64,000 nt of DNA from the NCBI GenBank assembly GCA_002490835.1, contig DKUU01000001.1, positions 36,751 to 100,750 of the forward strand. Reading direction: 5' to 3'. The notes beneath the pieces were generated by a model. That model was not told the DNA's origin. It saw nothing but the letters and a program-made list of their open reading frames with translations, and searched no databases. This stretch comes from Lachnospiraceae bacterium UBA7196 (GTDB taxonomy: Bacteria > Bacillota > Clostridia > Lachnospirales > Lachnospiraceae). A program made the translations under genes and the position numbers. Of the stretch, positions 26,725 through 35,471 are shown piece by piece (the first letter of the stretch is position 1; each line of letters begins with the position of its first letter).

Positions 26725-26864
26725 TGTCACCCCTCCTTTCTGTGATGTCATTATAGGTGACGCGGCGGGTTCTTTCAATTGATTTTCGACAGGCGGTCGT
26801 CTGCGGCATACAGGTGGTCAAAACCGCTGCCGTATTGTAAAATGATTTGCCTTATTTTCCTATT

Positions 26865-26893
26865 TTGACAGAGCGTTTGTTTTCAAGTAAACT
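26865..26893 (+). promoter_or_regulatory. Promoter of the DUF5060/DUF4038-type hydrolase gene
   Basis: TTGACA (26865-26870), 17-bp spacer, TAAACT (26888-26893), 33 bases before the start codon. Confidence 0.7.
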
Positions 26894-26926
26894 AAATACA
26901 CAAACGGCAGGAGGAGGCAATCTTAT

Positions 26927-28435
26927 ATGATCCAATATCAAATGTTTGAACTGGCATTTTCGTGCGACGATCCTTTCGGGGAGGTGACGGCGCAGTTTAC
27001 CGACGAAGCCGGCGTTACGACGACCGTCAGGGGCTTTGCGGCCGCGGAAGATATAGTAAAGGTAAGGTTTTATCCTTTTGCCAGTGGCAAGTATACTTAT
27101 GAGATAAAGGGCAAGGTGCAGGCGGCGGGCAGCGTTATGTGTGAGCAGGCAGCAGACGGTGTGACGGCGCATGGGATCGTGAGGGCCTGCGGAACGCATT
27201 TTCGTTATGACGACGGCAAGTGGTTTTACCCGTTCGGAACGACCGTTTATGCGCTTGTCCATCAGGAAAAAACGCTGGTTGATAAGACGATGGAGACATT
27301 GTCAAAAGCGCCTTTCAATAAAGTGCGGATGTGCGTATTCCCCAAGCATTATGATTATAACCATAATGAGCCGGAATTGTTTGCTTTCGAAAAAAATGAG
27401 GCGGGAAAATTTGATGTGGGAAGGCCCTGCTTTGCTTTTTTTGATGAATTGGAAAGAAGGATAAAAGAGCTTGACGGGATGGGGATCCAGTGCGATCTGA
27501 TCCTGTTTCATCCCTATGACAGATGGGGCTTTGCCGATTTGGATATGGACGAGGCAAAGGCATATCTCGATTACCTGATCAGACGGCTTTCGGCTTTCCC
27601 GAATGTCTGGTGGAGTCTGGCCAATGAATTTGACCTCATGAAATATACGAGGAAGGAATGGGAGGAGATCGCGGCCTTTGTAGCCGGAAAGGATGTCTTT
27701 CATCATCTTCTGAGCAATCATAATTGCATTGAGTTTTGGGATTTTGACAATAGGGATACTACGCACATCTGCCTCCAGATCAAAAGCTGCGACGAGGTGA
27801 GCGGCCATATAAGAAAATACGGTAAACCCCTGATGGTGGATGAGTGCTGCTACGAGGGAAATATCGCGTATGAATGGGGCAATATTTCAGCCTTTGAGAT
27901 GGTCAACCGGTTTTGGATCGCGACGGTACAGGGCGGGTACTGTACGCATGGGGAAACTTATCTGAGCGACGACGATATCCTGTGGTGGTCCCGCGGCGGC
28001 ATCTTGAAAGGGGAGAGCCCTGCGCGCATCGCATTTTTGAAAAATATCATAGACGCTCTGCCGGGGCCGCTTGCTTACTGCGGTTTTGAGTTTTCCAAAG
28101 AAAGATATGACGAGATCAACGAAGATCCCGCAAAGGCCGAAAATGATTTCTGGCGGGCAGTCGCAAGCGTCCCGTGGGAGAGGGCAAAAGGCGCTATGCT
28201 GAGCGGTAAGGAGTACGCCGGCTGCGTTGGCGATCAGGCATACCTGAAATATCTGGAAAGAAAATGCGCGGCCGTCACGGAGTTTCATCTGTCTGAGGAA
28301 CACAGCTATAATGTCGAGCTGATAGACGTATGGCAAATGACGCGAAAGACGATTTTGACGGGCGTGCGCGGGTGTGTGCGCGTAACGCTTCCGGGAAAGG
28401 AAGGAACGGCACTTTTGGCACAAAGATGCGATTGA
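26927..28435 (+). CDS. Glycoside hydrolase of the DUF5060/DUF4038 type (502 aa)
   Basis: The protein has an N-terminal immunoglobulin-like domain of DUF5060 type (FELAFSCDD, VRFYPFASGKYTYEIKG), a TIM-barrel catalytic region (YPFGTTVYALVHQ, KVRMCVFPKHYDYNH, DLILFHPYDRWGF), and a small C-terminal DUF5605-like domain. The candidate catalytic glutamates are Glu234 (SLANEFD) and Glu306 (MVDECCYEG), in the GH-A clan arrangement. No signal peptide, so it acts on imported oligosaccharides. The exact substrate is unknown. ATG is preceded by gcaggaggaggcaatctta. It appears monocistronic with a good promoter at 26865. Confidence 0.85.
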   Translation: MIQYQMFELAFSCDDPFGEVTAQFTDEAGVTTTVRGFAAAEDIVKVRFYPFASGKYTYEIKGKVQAAGSVMCEQAADGVTAHGIVRACGTHFRYDDGKWFYPFGTTVYALVHQEKTLVDKTMETLSKAPFNKVRMCVFPKHYDYNHNEPELFAFEKNEAGKFDVGRPCFAFFDELERRIKELDGMGIQCDLILFHPYDRWGFADLDMDEAKAYLDYLIRRLSAFPNVWWSLANEFDLMKYTRKEWEEIAAFVAGKDVFHHLLSNHNCIEFWDFDNRDTTHICLQIKSCDEVSGHIRKYGKPLMVDECCYEGNIAYEWGNISAFEMVNRFWIATVQGGYCTHGETYLSDDDILWWSRGGILKGESPARIAFLKNIIDALPGPLAYCGFEFSKERYDEINEDPAKAENDFWRAVASVPWERAKGAMLSGKEYAGCVGDQAYLKYLERKCAAVTEFHLSEEHSYNVELIDVWQMTRKTILTGVRGCVRVTLPGKEGTALLAQRCD

Positions 28436-28488
28436 GCGCGGATCGTTTTGGGAATTTTATTCTTCAAATTCATGCGAAAACAAAAAAT

Positions 28489-28518
28489 TTACACAAGGAT
28501 TTATTTTTATGGTACAAT
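28489..28518 (+). promoter_or_regulatory. Candidate promoter of the GGDEF gene
   Basis: TTACAC (28489-28494), 18-bp spacer, TACAAT (28513-28518), about 97 bases before the start codon. Confidence 0.5.
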
Positions 28519-28615
28519 GGATATGATTTATGCAGTCAGCCGGGGTTCTTGCCAAAGCGATTATTGAGCAAGTGTGCGGATCATAATAACAGACCGCCAG
28601 AGGGGAAATCTATTG

Positions 28616-29953
28616 ATGGAGAATGTTTGGGATTTTTTTGAGAACTTGAACGAACTGGTATATGTCGCGGATGCAGATACTTATGAATTTATTTATATGA
28701 ACCGGCGGGCGCTTTCTATCTGCGGCCTTACTTCTTTAGAGCAGACAAAAGGGAAAAAGTGCTATGAGGTGCTGCAGAATGCTTCCGCACCCTGTGAGAT
28801 CTGCAATAACAGAGAGCTTATTCCGGGACAGTTTAAGGAGTGGCGTTATTATAACCCCGTTTACAACAGACATATTCTGGTGAAAGATACGATCATAGAA
28901 ATGAACGGAAGACGGCTGCGCATAGAACTGTCCATCGATATCAGTGCGGATACCAAACAGAATGAGATCATTCGCGACTACCAGAACAGGGAAGCTCTGA
29001 TCAACGAAGCGCTGCGAAATGCCCTGCAGGCTTCTGATCCCGATGCTTCTTTAAAAATCGCGATCGAGTATCTGGGGAAGGCCCTGGGCGGCGAGAGAGT
29101 TTATATCTTTGAGAAAAATGCGGAGGGAAACGACGATAACACCTATGAGTGGGTGGCAAACGGCGTGACGCCCGAAAAGGATAATTTACAGAATGTTCCG
29201 TCGGAAGTCTGCGAGGGATGGTACCGCATTTTTTCGGAGGACAGATGTGTTGTGATCAAAGACGTGGAAGAGATCAAAACCAAGAATCCTCTGCAGTATG
29301 AAATGCTGAAGCGACAGAATATCTCTTCTGTCACGGAGGTGCCGTTATATGAGGACGGCAGAATGATCGGTTTTTACGGGGTGGATAATCCGCCGACGGA
29401 ATCCTTGGATTATATTTCCAATATGCTGCAGATCATGGGACACTTCATCGAATCTCTTCTGAAAATGAGAAATCTGGTCAGGAATCTGAAACGGATGTCC
29501 TATCTGGATCAGCTTACCCAGATCGGAAACCGCTATGCGATGGTGGAGTATAAGAAAACTATGTGCCCGGACGAGAGCGTGGGCATTGTCTATGGAGATA
29601 TTACGGGGTTGAAGCGGGTGAACGACGCGGAGGGACACATGGCGGGAGACCGCCTGATCCTTTCTTCCTGTCAGTGTATGAAGGAAGCCTTCGGGGACGA
29701 TTATAAGTTGTTCCGTATTGGGGGCGACGAGCTGGTAGCGATCTGCGCGGGTATCAGCGAGACGGATTTTAAGGAGCGGGTCGCGAAATTAAAAAAAGTC
29801 ATGGCGGAGTATTCGGTCAATATGGCGGTGGGCGCAGACTGGCAGAGTGACAGTGCAGCCGGGATCAATGTGGTGCTGGCGGCGGCGGAAGCGCGGATGT
29901 ATGAGGATAAATCCGCTTATTACAGAAAATCGGGAATCGACAGGAGACGGTGA
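28616..29953 (+). CDS. PAS-GAF-GGDEF protein (putative diguanylate cyclase)
   Basis: The 445-residue cytoplasmic protein has a PAS domain (residues 1-115; YVADADTYEFIYMNRRALSI), a GAF domain (about 140-290; GERVYIFEKNAEGNDDNTYE and VPLYEDGRMIGFYGVDNPP), and a C-terminal GGDEF domain (DQLTQIGNRYAM, GDITGLKRVNDAEGHMAGDR, FRIGGDELVAI). The signature reads GGDEL, not GGDEF; the Gly-Gly-Asp-Glu core is kept, so cyclase activity is plausible. Start ATG 28616 is chosen over 28574 because the PAS domain begins there and agagggg precedes it. A strong terminator follows. No EAL or PilZ partner is nearby. Confidence 0.9.
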   Translation: MENVWDFFENLNELVYVADADTYEFIYMNRRALSICGLTSLEQTKGKKCYEVLQNASAPCEICNNRELIPGQFKEWRYYNPVYNRHILVKDTIIEMNGRRLRIELSIDISADTKQNEIIRDYQNREALINEALRNALQASDPDASLKIAIEYLGKALGGERVYIFEKNAEGNDDNTYEWVANGVTPEKDNLQNVPSEVCEGWYRIFSEDRCVVIKDVEEIKTKNPLQYEMLKRQNISSVTEVPLYEDGRMIGFYGVDNPPTESLDYISNMLQIMGHFIESLLKMRNLVRNLKRMSYLDQLTQIGNRYAMVEYKKTMCPDESVGIVYGDITGLKRVNDAEGHMAGDRLILSSCQCMKEAFGDDYKLFRIGGDELVAICAGISETDFKERVAKLKKVMAEYSVNMAVGADWQSDSAAGINVVLAAAEARMYEDKSAYYRKSGIDRRR

Positions 29954-29975
29954 GGTACGAAACATGCGGAAAACG

Positions 29976-30017
29976 ACAGCGGTGATCTATGGAGTGGATA
30001 GATTACCGCTGTTTTTT
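29976..30017 (+). terminator. Rho-independent terminator of the GGDEF gene
   Basis: A 15-bp stem: ACAGCGGT (29976-29983), a G-T pair, and ATCTAT (29985-29990), pairing with ATAGAT (29998-30003) and ACCGCTGT (30005-30012). Seven-base loop, followed by six T. Confidence 0.9.
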
Positions 30018-30209
30018 ATGCGCAGGGCCGCGGCAGGAAAAGTATTTATTGTTAAACAGTATTAACACATAGAAGCGGACGGTCACGACATGAAAAACGC
30101 CGTTTATAACAGGGAAAGAAGTGACTGCCGTTTTAAGTCGATATATATGATATCAGCAAAAAGTCTGGCGCGTATCATCGCAATAGATTATGCTGACAGG
30201 AGGCATTAC

Positions 30210-30917
30210 ATGTTGTGGATTGCGGTATGCGACGACGAAATCTTGGAATGCAGCAAAATAGCGGTAAAGATCAGGGAGATTTTAGATGAGATGAAAGTAT
30301 CCTGCACGATCCGGCAGTTTTACGGCGGGCAGGAACTTTTACAGTCGCCGGAAACGTTTGACATTATTTTTCTGGATATTATCATGGGCGGTCTGGACGG
30401 TATGCGGACGGCGCAGATGATCCGGGAAAAGGCATATGATAAACTGCTGGTCTTTCTATCCGCCAGCAGGGATTATGTGTTTGACGCTTATGATGTGGAA
30501 GCGTTTCAATATCTGGTAAAGCCGATCGAGGATAAAAAGCTGAAAAACGTATTGCAGAAAGCCGTTCACAAGACGAAAGAGCGGTCGCAGGCGTTTATCC
30601 TTGTCAGCAGGGACAGGCAGCAGAAAAAGTTATTTCTCGATGATATCTATTATTTTGAAATACGCGGGCGTATGATCGAGGCTCACGGAATAAACGGGAT
30701 ATTCAGCTATTATGAGCAGATCGGACTTCTGGAAAAAGACTTGCAGGGAAAAGGTTTTTTCCGCTGCCACAAAAGTTATCTTGTCAACTTAAAATATGTG
30801 GATGTGTATAACAGGCAGGAAATTATTCTCGACAACGGTGAACGGATCGCTGTCGCCAAGAGGCGGTATGAAGCGTTTTGCGGGGCAATTCTTGCATATA
30901 TGCGCACAATCGTGTAG
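30210..30917 (+). CDS. LytTR response regulator
   Basis: The 235-residue protein has an N-terminal receiver domain (WIAVCDDEILECS; phosphoacceptor Asp in IIFLDIIMGGLDGM; Lys in YLVKPI) and a C-terminal LytTR domain (YYFEIRGRMIEAHG, FFRCHKSYLVNLKYV, AVAKRRYEAF). It is the AgrA/VirR type. The ATG at 30210 is favoured by gacaggaggcattac. It is followed after 122 bases by a GHKL sensor kinase, its likely partner. No AgrB/AgrD genes accompany it. Confidence 0.93.
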   Translation: MLWIAVCDDEILECSKIAVKIREILDEMKVSCTIRQFYGGQELLQSPETFDIIFLDIIMGGLDGMRTAQMIREKAYDKLLVFLSASRDYVFDAYDVEAFQYLVKPIEDKKLKNVLQKAVHKTKERSQAFILVSRDRQQKKLFLDDIYYFEIRGRMIEAHGINGIFSYYEQIGLLEKDLQGKGFFRCHKSYLVNLKYVDVYNRQEIILDNGERIAVAKRRYEAFCGAILAYMRTIV

Positions 30918-31039
30918 GAATGTGAAAAACACTTCTAAAGATGTCCCGTCGTGGGATGAGGATAAAAAGCAGACAAAGCTGGGTGGGAAGCGCTAAGTTT
31001 TGCATGGACAAAGCAGAATCATGGAGGCAGGGTGAGAGT

Positions 31040-32224
31040 ATGATACGGTTTGGTGAAAGAACGGAAAATGGAATACGTGCGACGGCTATGTTTGTGACTG
31101 TGGCTGCGTTACTGTGGCTGATGTGGTTTTTTTCTGACTCCCTTATTTCCTGCCTGCTGTTGGTCTGGAAACATATGGTAGAGGGTCTTGAGGTCCCCGT
31201 TATAGGGGAAACAAGGGAGATAGAAATAGATCTGATCACAAGGGGCAGCTTTTGCGCGGCGGTCATGGCGGTATACGGGATGAGAAAGCGGCTTGAGGAT
31301 GTCTTTCGCGGGAAGTCCGCTAAATGGTATGCGGTACTGGCCCTTCCGCTGCTTGTCGTGGCAGTTGTCACTTATGCGGCCAATTGGGGCGCACAATACG
31401 GCATTCTTTACAGAAGCGGCGGCGACATCGGACTGTATTACGATCAGATTTTCAGTTATATAGGATGGGCCGTCCTATCGGGTTTATCCTTGTTTGCGAT
31501 AGGGGCATATATATTCGGGATGAACCGGATTTATGTGGAGCAGAAAAAGGCACAGCAGTATCAGGCGCAGGCGGCGGTCTATCAAATGCTGGAGGAGCAG
31601 TACAGTCAGGCGGAGCGGCTGCGGCATGACCTGAAAAACCATGTGTTTGCGCTTCGCGGTCTGTGGGAAGAACAGGCGTGGGAAAAATTGGGGGATTACT
31701 TAAAAAAGATGGAAGACAGCGCACAGTTTGGAACCAATGAAGAAGCTACGGGGAACAGGGCGATCGACGCGCTGTTATGTCAAAAACGGAAGCTGGCGGA
31801 GGAGAAAGGGATCGACTGGGAATGCAACGTGCGGATACCGCAGCAGTGCTACATCAATGAGTTTGATCTCTGCATCCTCTTCGGTAATCTGCTGGACAAT
31901 GCGGTAGAGGCTTGTGAAAGATTGCTGAAAAAAGGGAAAGGACAGGAACGGGGCGGGCAGCCCTTTATCCGTATGCAGGCGGGGAACGTCAAAAGCTGCT
32001 TATTAATGGAAGTAAAAAACAGTATGGATGCGGAGGAAAAGCGGACGGGCGGCTCTGCAAAAGAGAAAAATCCACAGGGGCACGGGATTGGTCTTTTGAA
32101 TGTGAGAGATGTGGTGCGCAGGTATAACGGCGTTATGAATACACAGGCGCAGGGCGGTATATTTACGATTTCGCTGCTGCTGCCGCTTGGACAGACCGCA
32201 TATGACATCGAACGGGCTGTTTGA
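31040..32224 (+). CDS. GHKL-domain sensor histidine kinase
   Basis: The 394-residue protein has four or so N-terminal membrane helices (including AMFVTVAALLWLMWFFSDSL and WYAVLALPLLVVAVVTYAAN), then a coiled dimerisation region with the phosphoacceptor His in RLRHDLKNHVFALRG, and a GHKL ATPase (ILFGNLLDNAVEAC, then GHGIGLLNVRDVVRRYNG). It is an AgrC-like kinase paired with the LytTR regulator upstream. I place the start at ATG 31040 (MIRFGERTENG) behind cagggtgagagt; in-frame upstream codons look non-coding. Signal unknown. Confidence 0.9.
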   Translation: MIRFGERTENGIRATAMFVTVAALLWLMWFFSDSLISCLLLVWKHMVEGLEVPVIGETREIEIDLITRGSFCAAVMAVYGMRKRLEDVFRGKSAKWYAVLALPLLVVAVVTYAANWGAQYGILYRSGGDIGLYYDQIFSYIGWAVLSGLSLFAIGAYIFGMNRIYVEQKKAQQYQAQAAVYQMLEEQYSQAERLRHDLKNHVFALRGLWEEQAWEKLGDYLKKMEDSAQFGTNEEATGNRAIDALLCQKRKLAEEKGIDWECNVRIPQQCYINEFDLCILFGNLLDNAVEACERLLKKGKGQERGGQPFIRMQAGNVKSCLLMEVKNSMDAEEKRTGGSAKEKNPQGHGIGLLNVRDVVRRYNGVMNTQAQGGIFTISLLLPLGQTAYDIERAV

Positions 32225-32277
32225 GACGGGATGCTAAGGGGCAGTGCTTTTTTGCCGAAACAAAATATAGAAATAAA

Positions 32278-32307
32278 TTGGCTTAAGGCAGATGTGAAAT
32301 CTATACT
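32278..32307 (+). promoter_or_regulatory. Candidate promoter of the coiled-coil protein gene
   Basis: TTGGCT (32278-32283), 18-bp spacer, TATACT (32302-32307), 30 bases before the start codon and downstream of the kinase stop. Confidence 0.6.
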
Positions 32308-32336
32308 GACAGCATGTTTTGGAAAAGGAGGCAATT

Positions 32337-32879
32337 ATGCACGCAAAGACAATGGAAGGCCTGATCGGGGCGAGGACGAACATGGAACTGCTCAACACCC
32401 CGTTCCGGGTTTTTAAGGAAGCGAGACTCAAAGGTGATACTGCGATGATGGAACGTGCTATGGGCTATATGAACGAGTGCGAGGAAGATGCGTACGAGTA
32501 TAAAGAAGTAGCCGACGAGGGCATGAAGAAGGATGCGGAGGAGACCCGCAAGATCGCGGAAGAGCAGCGCGAGGAGATGATCAAAAACCGCAGGACCGAG
32601 CGCGAGGAACAGCAGAAAAAACTGGAGGAGGAAAGACAGGAAAAGCTGGGTCAGAAACCTGTGGACACTGTGGAGATCAGCGAGGAGGGCAAGGTCCTTC
32701 TGAAAGGGAATGCGGCAGCAGAAAGCGGTGCTGCGGAAGGTGCGGATTCGGAGATTGCGGATATGGATATAGACGCGCCTGCGAAGCCGAAAGCGGATCT
32801 GGAACCTGTGTTTTATTCGAGCGCGGGGACTGTGGAACAGCTGGAAGATGCGGGGACAAAGGTGTCAGCATCGGTGTAA
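32337..32879 (+). CDS. Charged coiled-coil protein of unknown function (180 aa)
   Basis: Start ATG 32337 is preceded by aaaaggaggcaatt. The first 40 residues are mixed (MHAKTMEGLIGARTNM). Residues 50-115 form a long Glu/Lys/Arg-rich coiled coil (EETRKIAEEQREEMIKNRRT). The C terminus is acidic, rich in Ala, Gly, Asp and Pro. It contains VDTVEISEEGKVLLKG, a motif seen in many Clostridia small proteins of unknown role. No signal peptide or membrane segment. It has its own promoter and a terminator. I do not recognise a function. Confidence 0.8.
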   Translation: MHAKTMEGLIGARTNMELLNTPFRVFKEARLKGDTAMMERAMGYMNECEEDAYEYKEVADEGMKKDAEETRKIAEEQREEMIKNRRTEREEQQKKLEEERQEKLGQKPVDTVEISEEGKVLLKGNAAAESGAAEGADSEIADMDIDAPAKPKADLEPVFYSSAGTVEQLEDAGTKVSASV

Positions 32880-32918
32880 CAGGCGCAGAATGCTGAGGTT
32901 GTTATCATAAAAAGGTAT

Positions 32919-32948
32919 GGGACAGGAACCTGCTGAGAGGCCTGTCCC
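32919..32948. terminator. Hairpin between convergent genes, probable terminator
   Basis: GGGACAGG (32919-32926) and CCTGTCCC (32941-32948) form a perfect 8-bp stem with a 14-base loop. On the minus strand it is followed by TACCTTTTTA, so it suits the minus-strand membrane-protein gene too. Confidence 0.65.
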
Positions 32949-34621
32949 TATTGTATTGCACAAAATCCATCCTCGATCTTATTTCCAATCAGAGTCGTTC
33001 TCTCAAGCATAGGCGCATAGCATGTCCCCGGAAAGACGTGGTAGCTGTTGATTTCTTCTCCTGTCGAAAAATAAATCCGATTTCCATTGATTTCACAACT
33101 GGCCATAGAGCCCTCATCATAATCTTTTTGTCTGATGTAATACGGCTGTTCCAGATTGTGCTTTGCAAAAACGCAGATATCAATAATATACTCGTCAACA
33201 TAGTAGCTGAAGAAAGCAAGGATGAAAAAGGCGAGACTTCCCGTTATGATGCCGTAGATTTGCTGCTTTTTCCTGCTGAGATATTCCCCCAGAGCGATCA
33301 TGATCACGGCAATCAAAAACCCGAGACCATAACGGATAAAAGGAGACATAAAAAACCATACGGCGATATTTCCCCAGATAGCAATGTTTAGGATAATAAA
33401 AGGCATTTGAATGCGCTGCCTTTTAAAAATATGATCGGCTACGATCATAATCTGCAGCAATGCCCCAAGTACTGTGGCACCGAGAAAGATTTTTTCGTAA
33501 CTGATATGCTGTGACCACCAGACCGGTAGCCACTCCTTAACAGGCAGATCGACCTTGCCGACATCGTACAGGCAGCGGCCCCAGACTTTGATTTGATTGG
33601 CGTCATGGATCAGGTATTCTTTCGGAATTTTCCATACGGTATGGAAGATATCGATTTTTTCGAAAGGATAAAGGAGCCATCCGGAAATGAAGTAATTCCT
33701 GATAAGAAAAGGGCATAAGACAATAGAACCGCAAAGAATCCAGCGCAGGATTTCACGCCATTTCTTTTGTCTTATCAGGGAAAACGCCGGATAAATTGCC
33801 AGCAAAATAAGCAGACACGAAGAAAATTTCAGTGTGGCGGCAAATACTGCAGCGGCAGACAGCAGACAGTACACAGTTAAGGAAGAGCTTCCCTCATACA
33901 GATTTTCGCACCATGCGGTAATAATATACAGGCAGAAATACATGGACGCATAATCAGTTGCCGGAGACATGCTGCGGGTCAGATTGATCAAAGCATATAT
34001 AAGGATACCGATTCGCATCATATCGGTGACATGGTTTTCGTGGCGCTTAAAATCTTTTAGTCCGCAAAGCGCGTACACACACATAAGCGTTTCCAGAAAA
34101 CCGGTCGTTGTGTGCAGGGAATATCCAAGCAGCCATTTTAGGCTGAATAGGGCTGCAAAAGCAAGGTAGGAACTGTTATAGGCATAATGAAGCTGTAGAT
34201 TGCCGATGCCCTTGACAAGACCGTATTCTTCATAAATCCTGATGGCTGCCGCATGGTAGATATTGGTGTCGGTATGAAATTCCCCGCGGGATGCGAAGAA
34301 AGCGGTCAGCAGTACAAAACAGACATAGAAAAAGCCTTCCCACGTAGGTAGGACAAGACGATAACGTTCCCAAAGTTTACCGATTTCCTTTCGGTTCACG
34401 TATCCGCCCGCAAGGGCAGCTAACACAAGAATGCCATGCACGCCGCCGCCAATCTTACAGAAAATACTGCAAAATTCAGCATAGACGGTAGTCGCTACGA
34501 TGCCGGCTATCAGACAGCCGGTGAGGGAAAAAGCTTTGCTGCCAAAGAGGCGGAGCGTTCCCAGACCGATCAGCGCGCATATGAAAAAAATATAGATCCA
34601 GCTTATTATGACTGATACCAC
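32948..34621 (-). CDS. Polytopic membrane protein, GT-C glycosyltransferase-like (557 aa)
   Basis: About twelve hydrophobic helices run through residues 1-450, followed by a soluble C-terminal tail of around 70 residues (YIRQKDYDEGSMASCEINGN). An acidic loop after the second or third helix (REFHTDTNIYHAAAIRIYEE) resembles the first periplasmic loop of GT-C enzymes, where the catalytic Asp lies. This fits a polyprenyl-phosphate-sugar-dependent transferase or an O-antigen ligase-like protein, but no signature is decisive. The start is a GTG with aggagaactcatt upstream. No other envelope-polysaccharide genes are adjacent. Divergently transcribed from a small XRE gene. Confidence 0.7.
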   Translation of the reverse strand: MVSVIISWIYIFFICALIGLGTLRLFGSKAFSLTGCLIAGIVATTVYAEFCSIFCKIGGGVHGILVLAALAGGYVNRKEIGKLWERYRLVLPTWEGFFYVCFVLLTAFFASRGEFHTDTNIYHAAAIRIYEEYGLVKGIGNLQLHYAYNSSYLAFAALFSLKWLLGYSLHTTTGFLETLMCVYALCGLKDFKRHENHVTDMMRIGILIYALINLTRSMSPATDYASMYFCLYIITAWCENLYEGSSSLTVYCLLSAAAVFAATLKFSSCLLILLAIYPAFSLIRQKKWREILRWILCGSIVLCPFLIRNYFISGWLLYPFEKIDIFHTVWKIPKEYLIHDANQIKVWGRCLYDVGKVDLPVKEWLPVWWSQHISYEKIFLGATVLGALLQIMIVADHIFKRQRIQMPFIILNIAIWGNIAVWFFMSPFIRYGLGFLIAVIMIALGEYLSRKKQQIYGIITGSLAFFILAFFSYYVDEYIIDICVFAKHNLEQPYYIRQKDYDEGSMASCEINGNRIYFSTGEEINSYHVFPGTCYAPMLERTTLIGNKIEDGFCAIQ

Positions 34622-34692
34622 AATGAGTTCTCCTGTGTTGTTGATTTATTTCTATTTTTCGATAAACGTGATAAAAAAATTATCCCTGTAAT

Positions 34693-34740
34693 TACTATAT
34701 ACATAGTAACTTCATAAATGGGATTCGTCAAGAAGTTACT
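34693..34740. promoter_or_regulatory. Overlapping inverted repeats in divergent promoter region (candidate operator)
   Basis: Two dyads share bases: TACTAT-atac-ATAGTA (34693-34698/34703-34708) and AGTAACTTC...GAAGTTACT (34705-34713/34732-34740, perfect 9-bp arms). They lie between the divergent membrane-protein gene and the small XRE regulator, a natural site for regulator binding. Confidence 0.5.
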
Positions 34741-34772
34741 TTTTGGATAGGATATAAGCAGGGGGAAATGTC

Positions 34773-35021
34773 ATGAAAAATAGTCTGTTTACAATGAATC
34801 AATATGGGAAGATCACAATTGATATCAAGACATACATGGACGAAAAACATATCAATAGGAATATGTTGGCAAGATCGATCAATGCACGATTTGAGGTGAT
34901 CGATAAGTGGTATAACGGGCATGTGGAAAAAATAGACGCAGATGTGTTAGCCCGTATTTGTTTTGTTTTGGAGTGTACGCCGGGAGATATTATCCGGTAT
35001 TCGGAATCTGAAAAAAAGTAA
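34773..35021 (+). CDS. Small Cro/CI-type helix-turn-helix regulator (82 aa)
   Basis: The 82-residue protein is little more than one XRE domain. It has an N-terminal extension, then IDIKTYMDEKHINRNMLARS and the recognition part FEVIDKWYNGHVEKIDADVL, ending RICFVLECTPGDIIRYSE, typical of the small YozG-like class. The start ATG has agcagggggaaatgtc upstream. The divergent region before it holds two inverted repeats that may be its operator. Next comes a 33-residue peptide gene, 111 bases on. Confidence 0.87.
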   Translation: MKNSLFTMNQYGKITIDIKTYMDEKHINRNMLARSINARFEVIDKWYNGHVEKIDADVLARICFVLECTPGDIIRYSESEKK

Positions 35022-35132
35022 GAAAATAATATTTAAGTACCAAATATAGGACTTTATAAATGATATCCTCTTTTCAGAACATATGTTTGTCGAGACGGCG
35101 GACAGATGGAAAATGAAAGGAGGATATATTTT

Positions 35133-35234
35133 ATGAAGGGATATGCAGTAGAGAGCGGATACATGGGATATGTGGACGGAGCATACATGTTATTTGCCAG
35201 TGAAACGGATTATGCGGATTATATGGCGGAATAG
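35133..35234 (+). CDS. Tyr/Gly-rich 33-residue peptide of unknown function
   Basis: An ATG at 35133 with an ideal site (gaaaggaggatatatttt) opens a 34-codon frame ending in TAG. The peptide begins MKGYAVESGYMGYVDGAYML and ends ASETDYADYMAE. It has six Tyr and four Met, is acidic (net charge about -5), and lacks Cys, a signal peptide or a membrane segment. The strong ribosome site and regular amphipathic spacing of Tyr support real translation. It follows the small XRE gene and precedes, after about 240 non-coding bases, the hydrolase operon. Function unknown; a small regulatory protein or peptide substrate are both possible. Confidence 0.6.
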   Translation: MKGYAVESGYMGYVDGAYMLFASETDYADYMAE

Positions 35235-35471
35235 TGGGCATAGTTTATTTGTGTGAGCAAAACAGCAAGCTCTGTACTTATTTTTCAGTTGATAGAATGG
35301 AGGGAATACAGTACAATACAAGAGTGGCAGGAGCGCTGCGGCGTTTAGAATAGCCGTTTGAAGACGGGCAGTTTAGGCGGCTCCCGCTGTACAAACATAT
35401 TTTCTGAAATGTGAACATAGGTAGTAAAGGCTGCATAGATTGAAAGTGTGTACGGGTGCATGGGAGATCTT

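Noticed and set aside
29847..30065. A 72-codon plus-strand frame overlapping the end of the GGDEF gene
   Set aside because: It overlaps the GGDEF coding end, runs through a clear terminator and lacks a ribosome site.
30210..32336. An agr-type quorum sensing locus around the LytTR regulator and GHKL kinase
   Set aside because: No AgrB-like membrane protease and no AgrD-like short peptide frame could be found between or next to the two genes.
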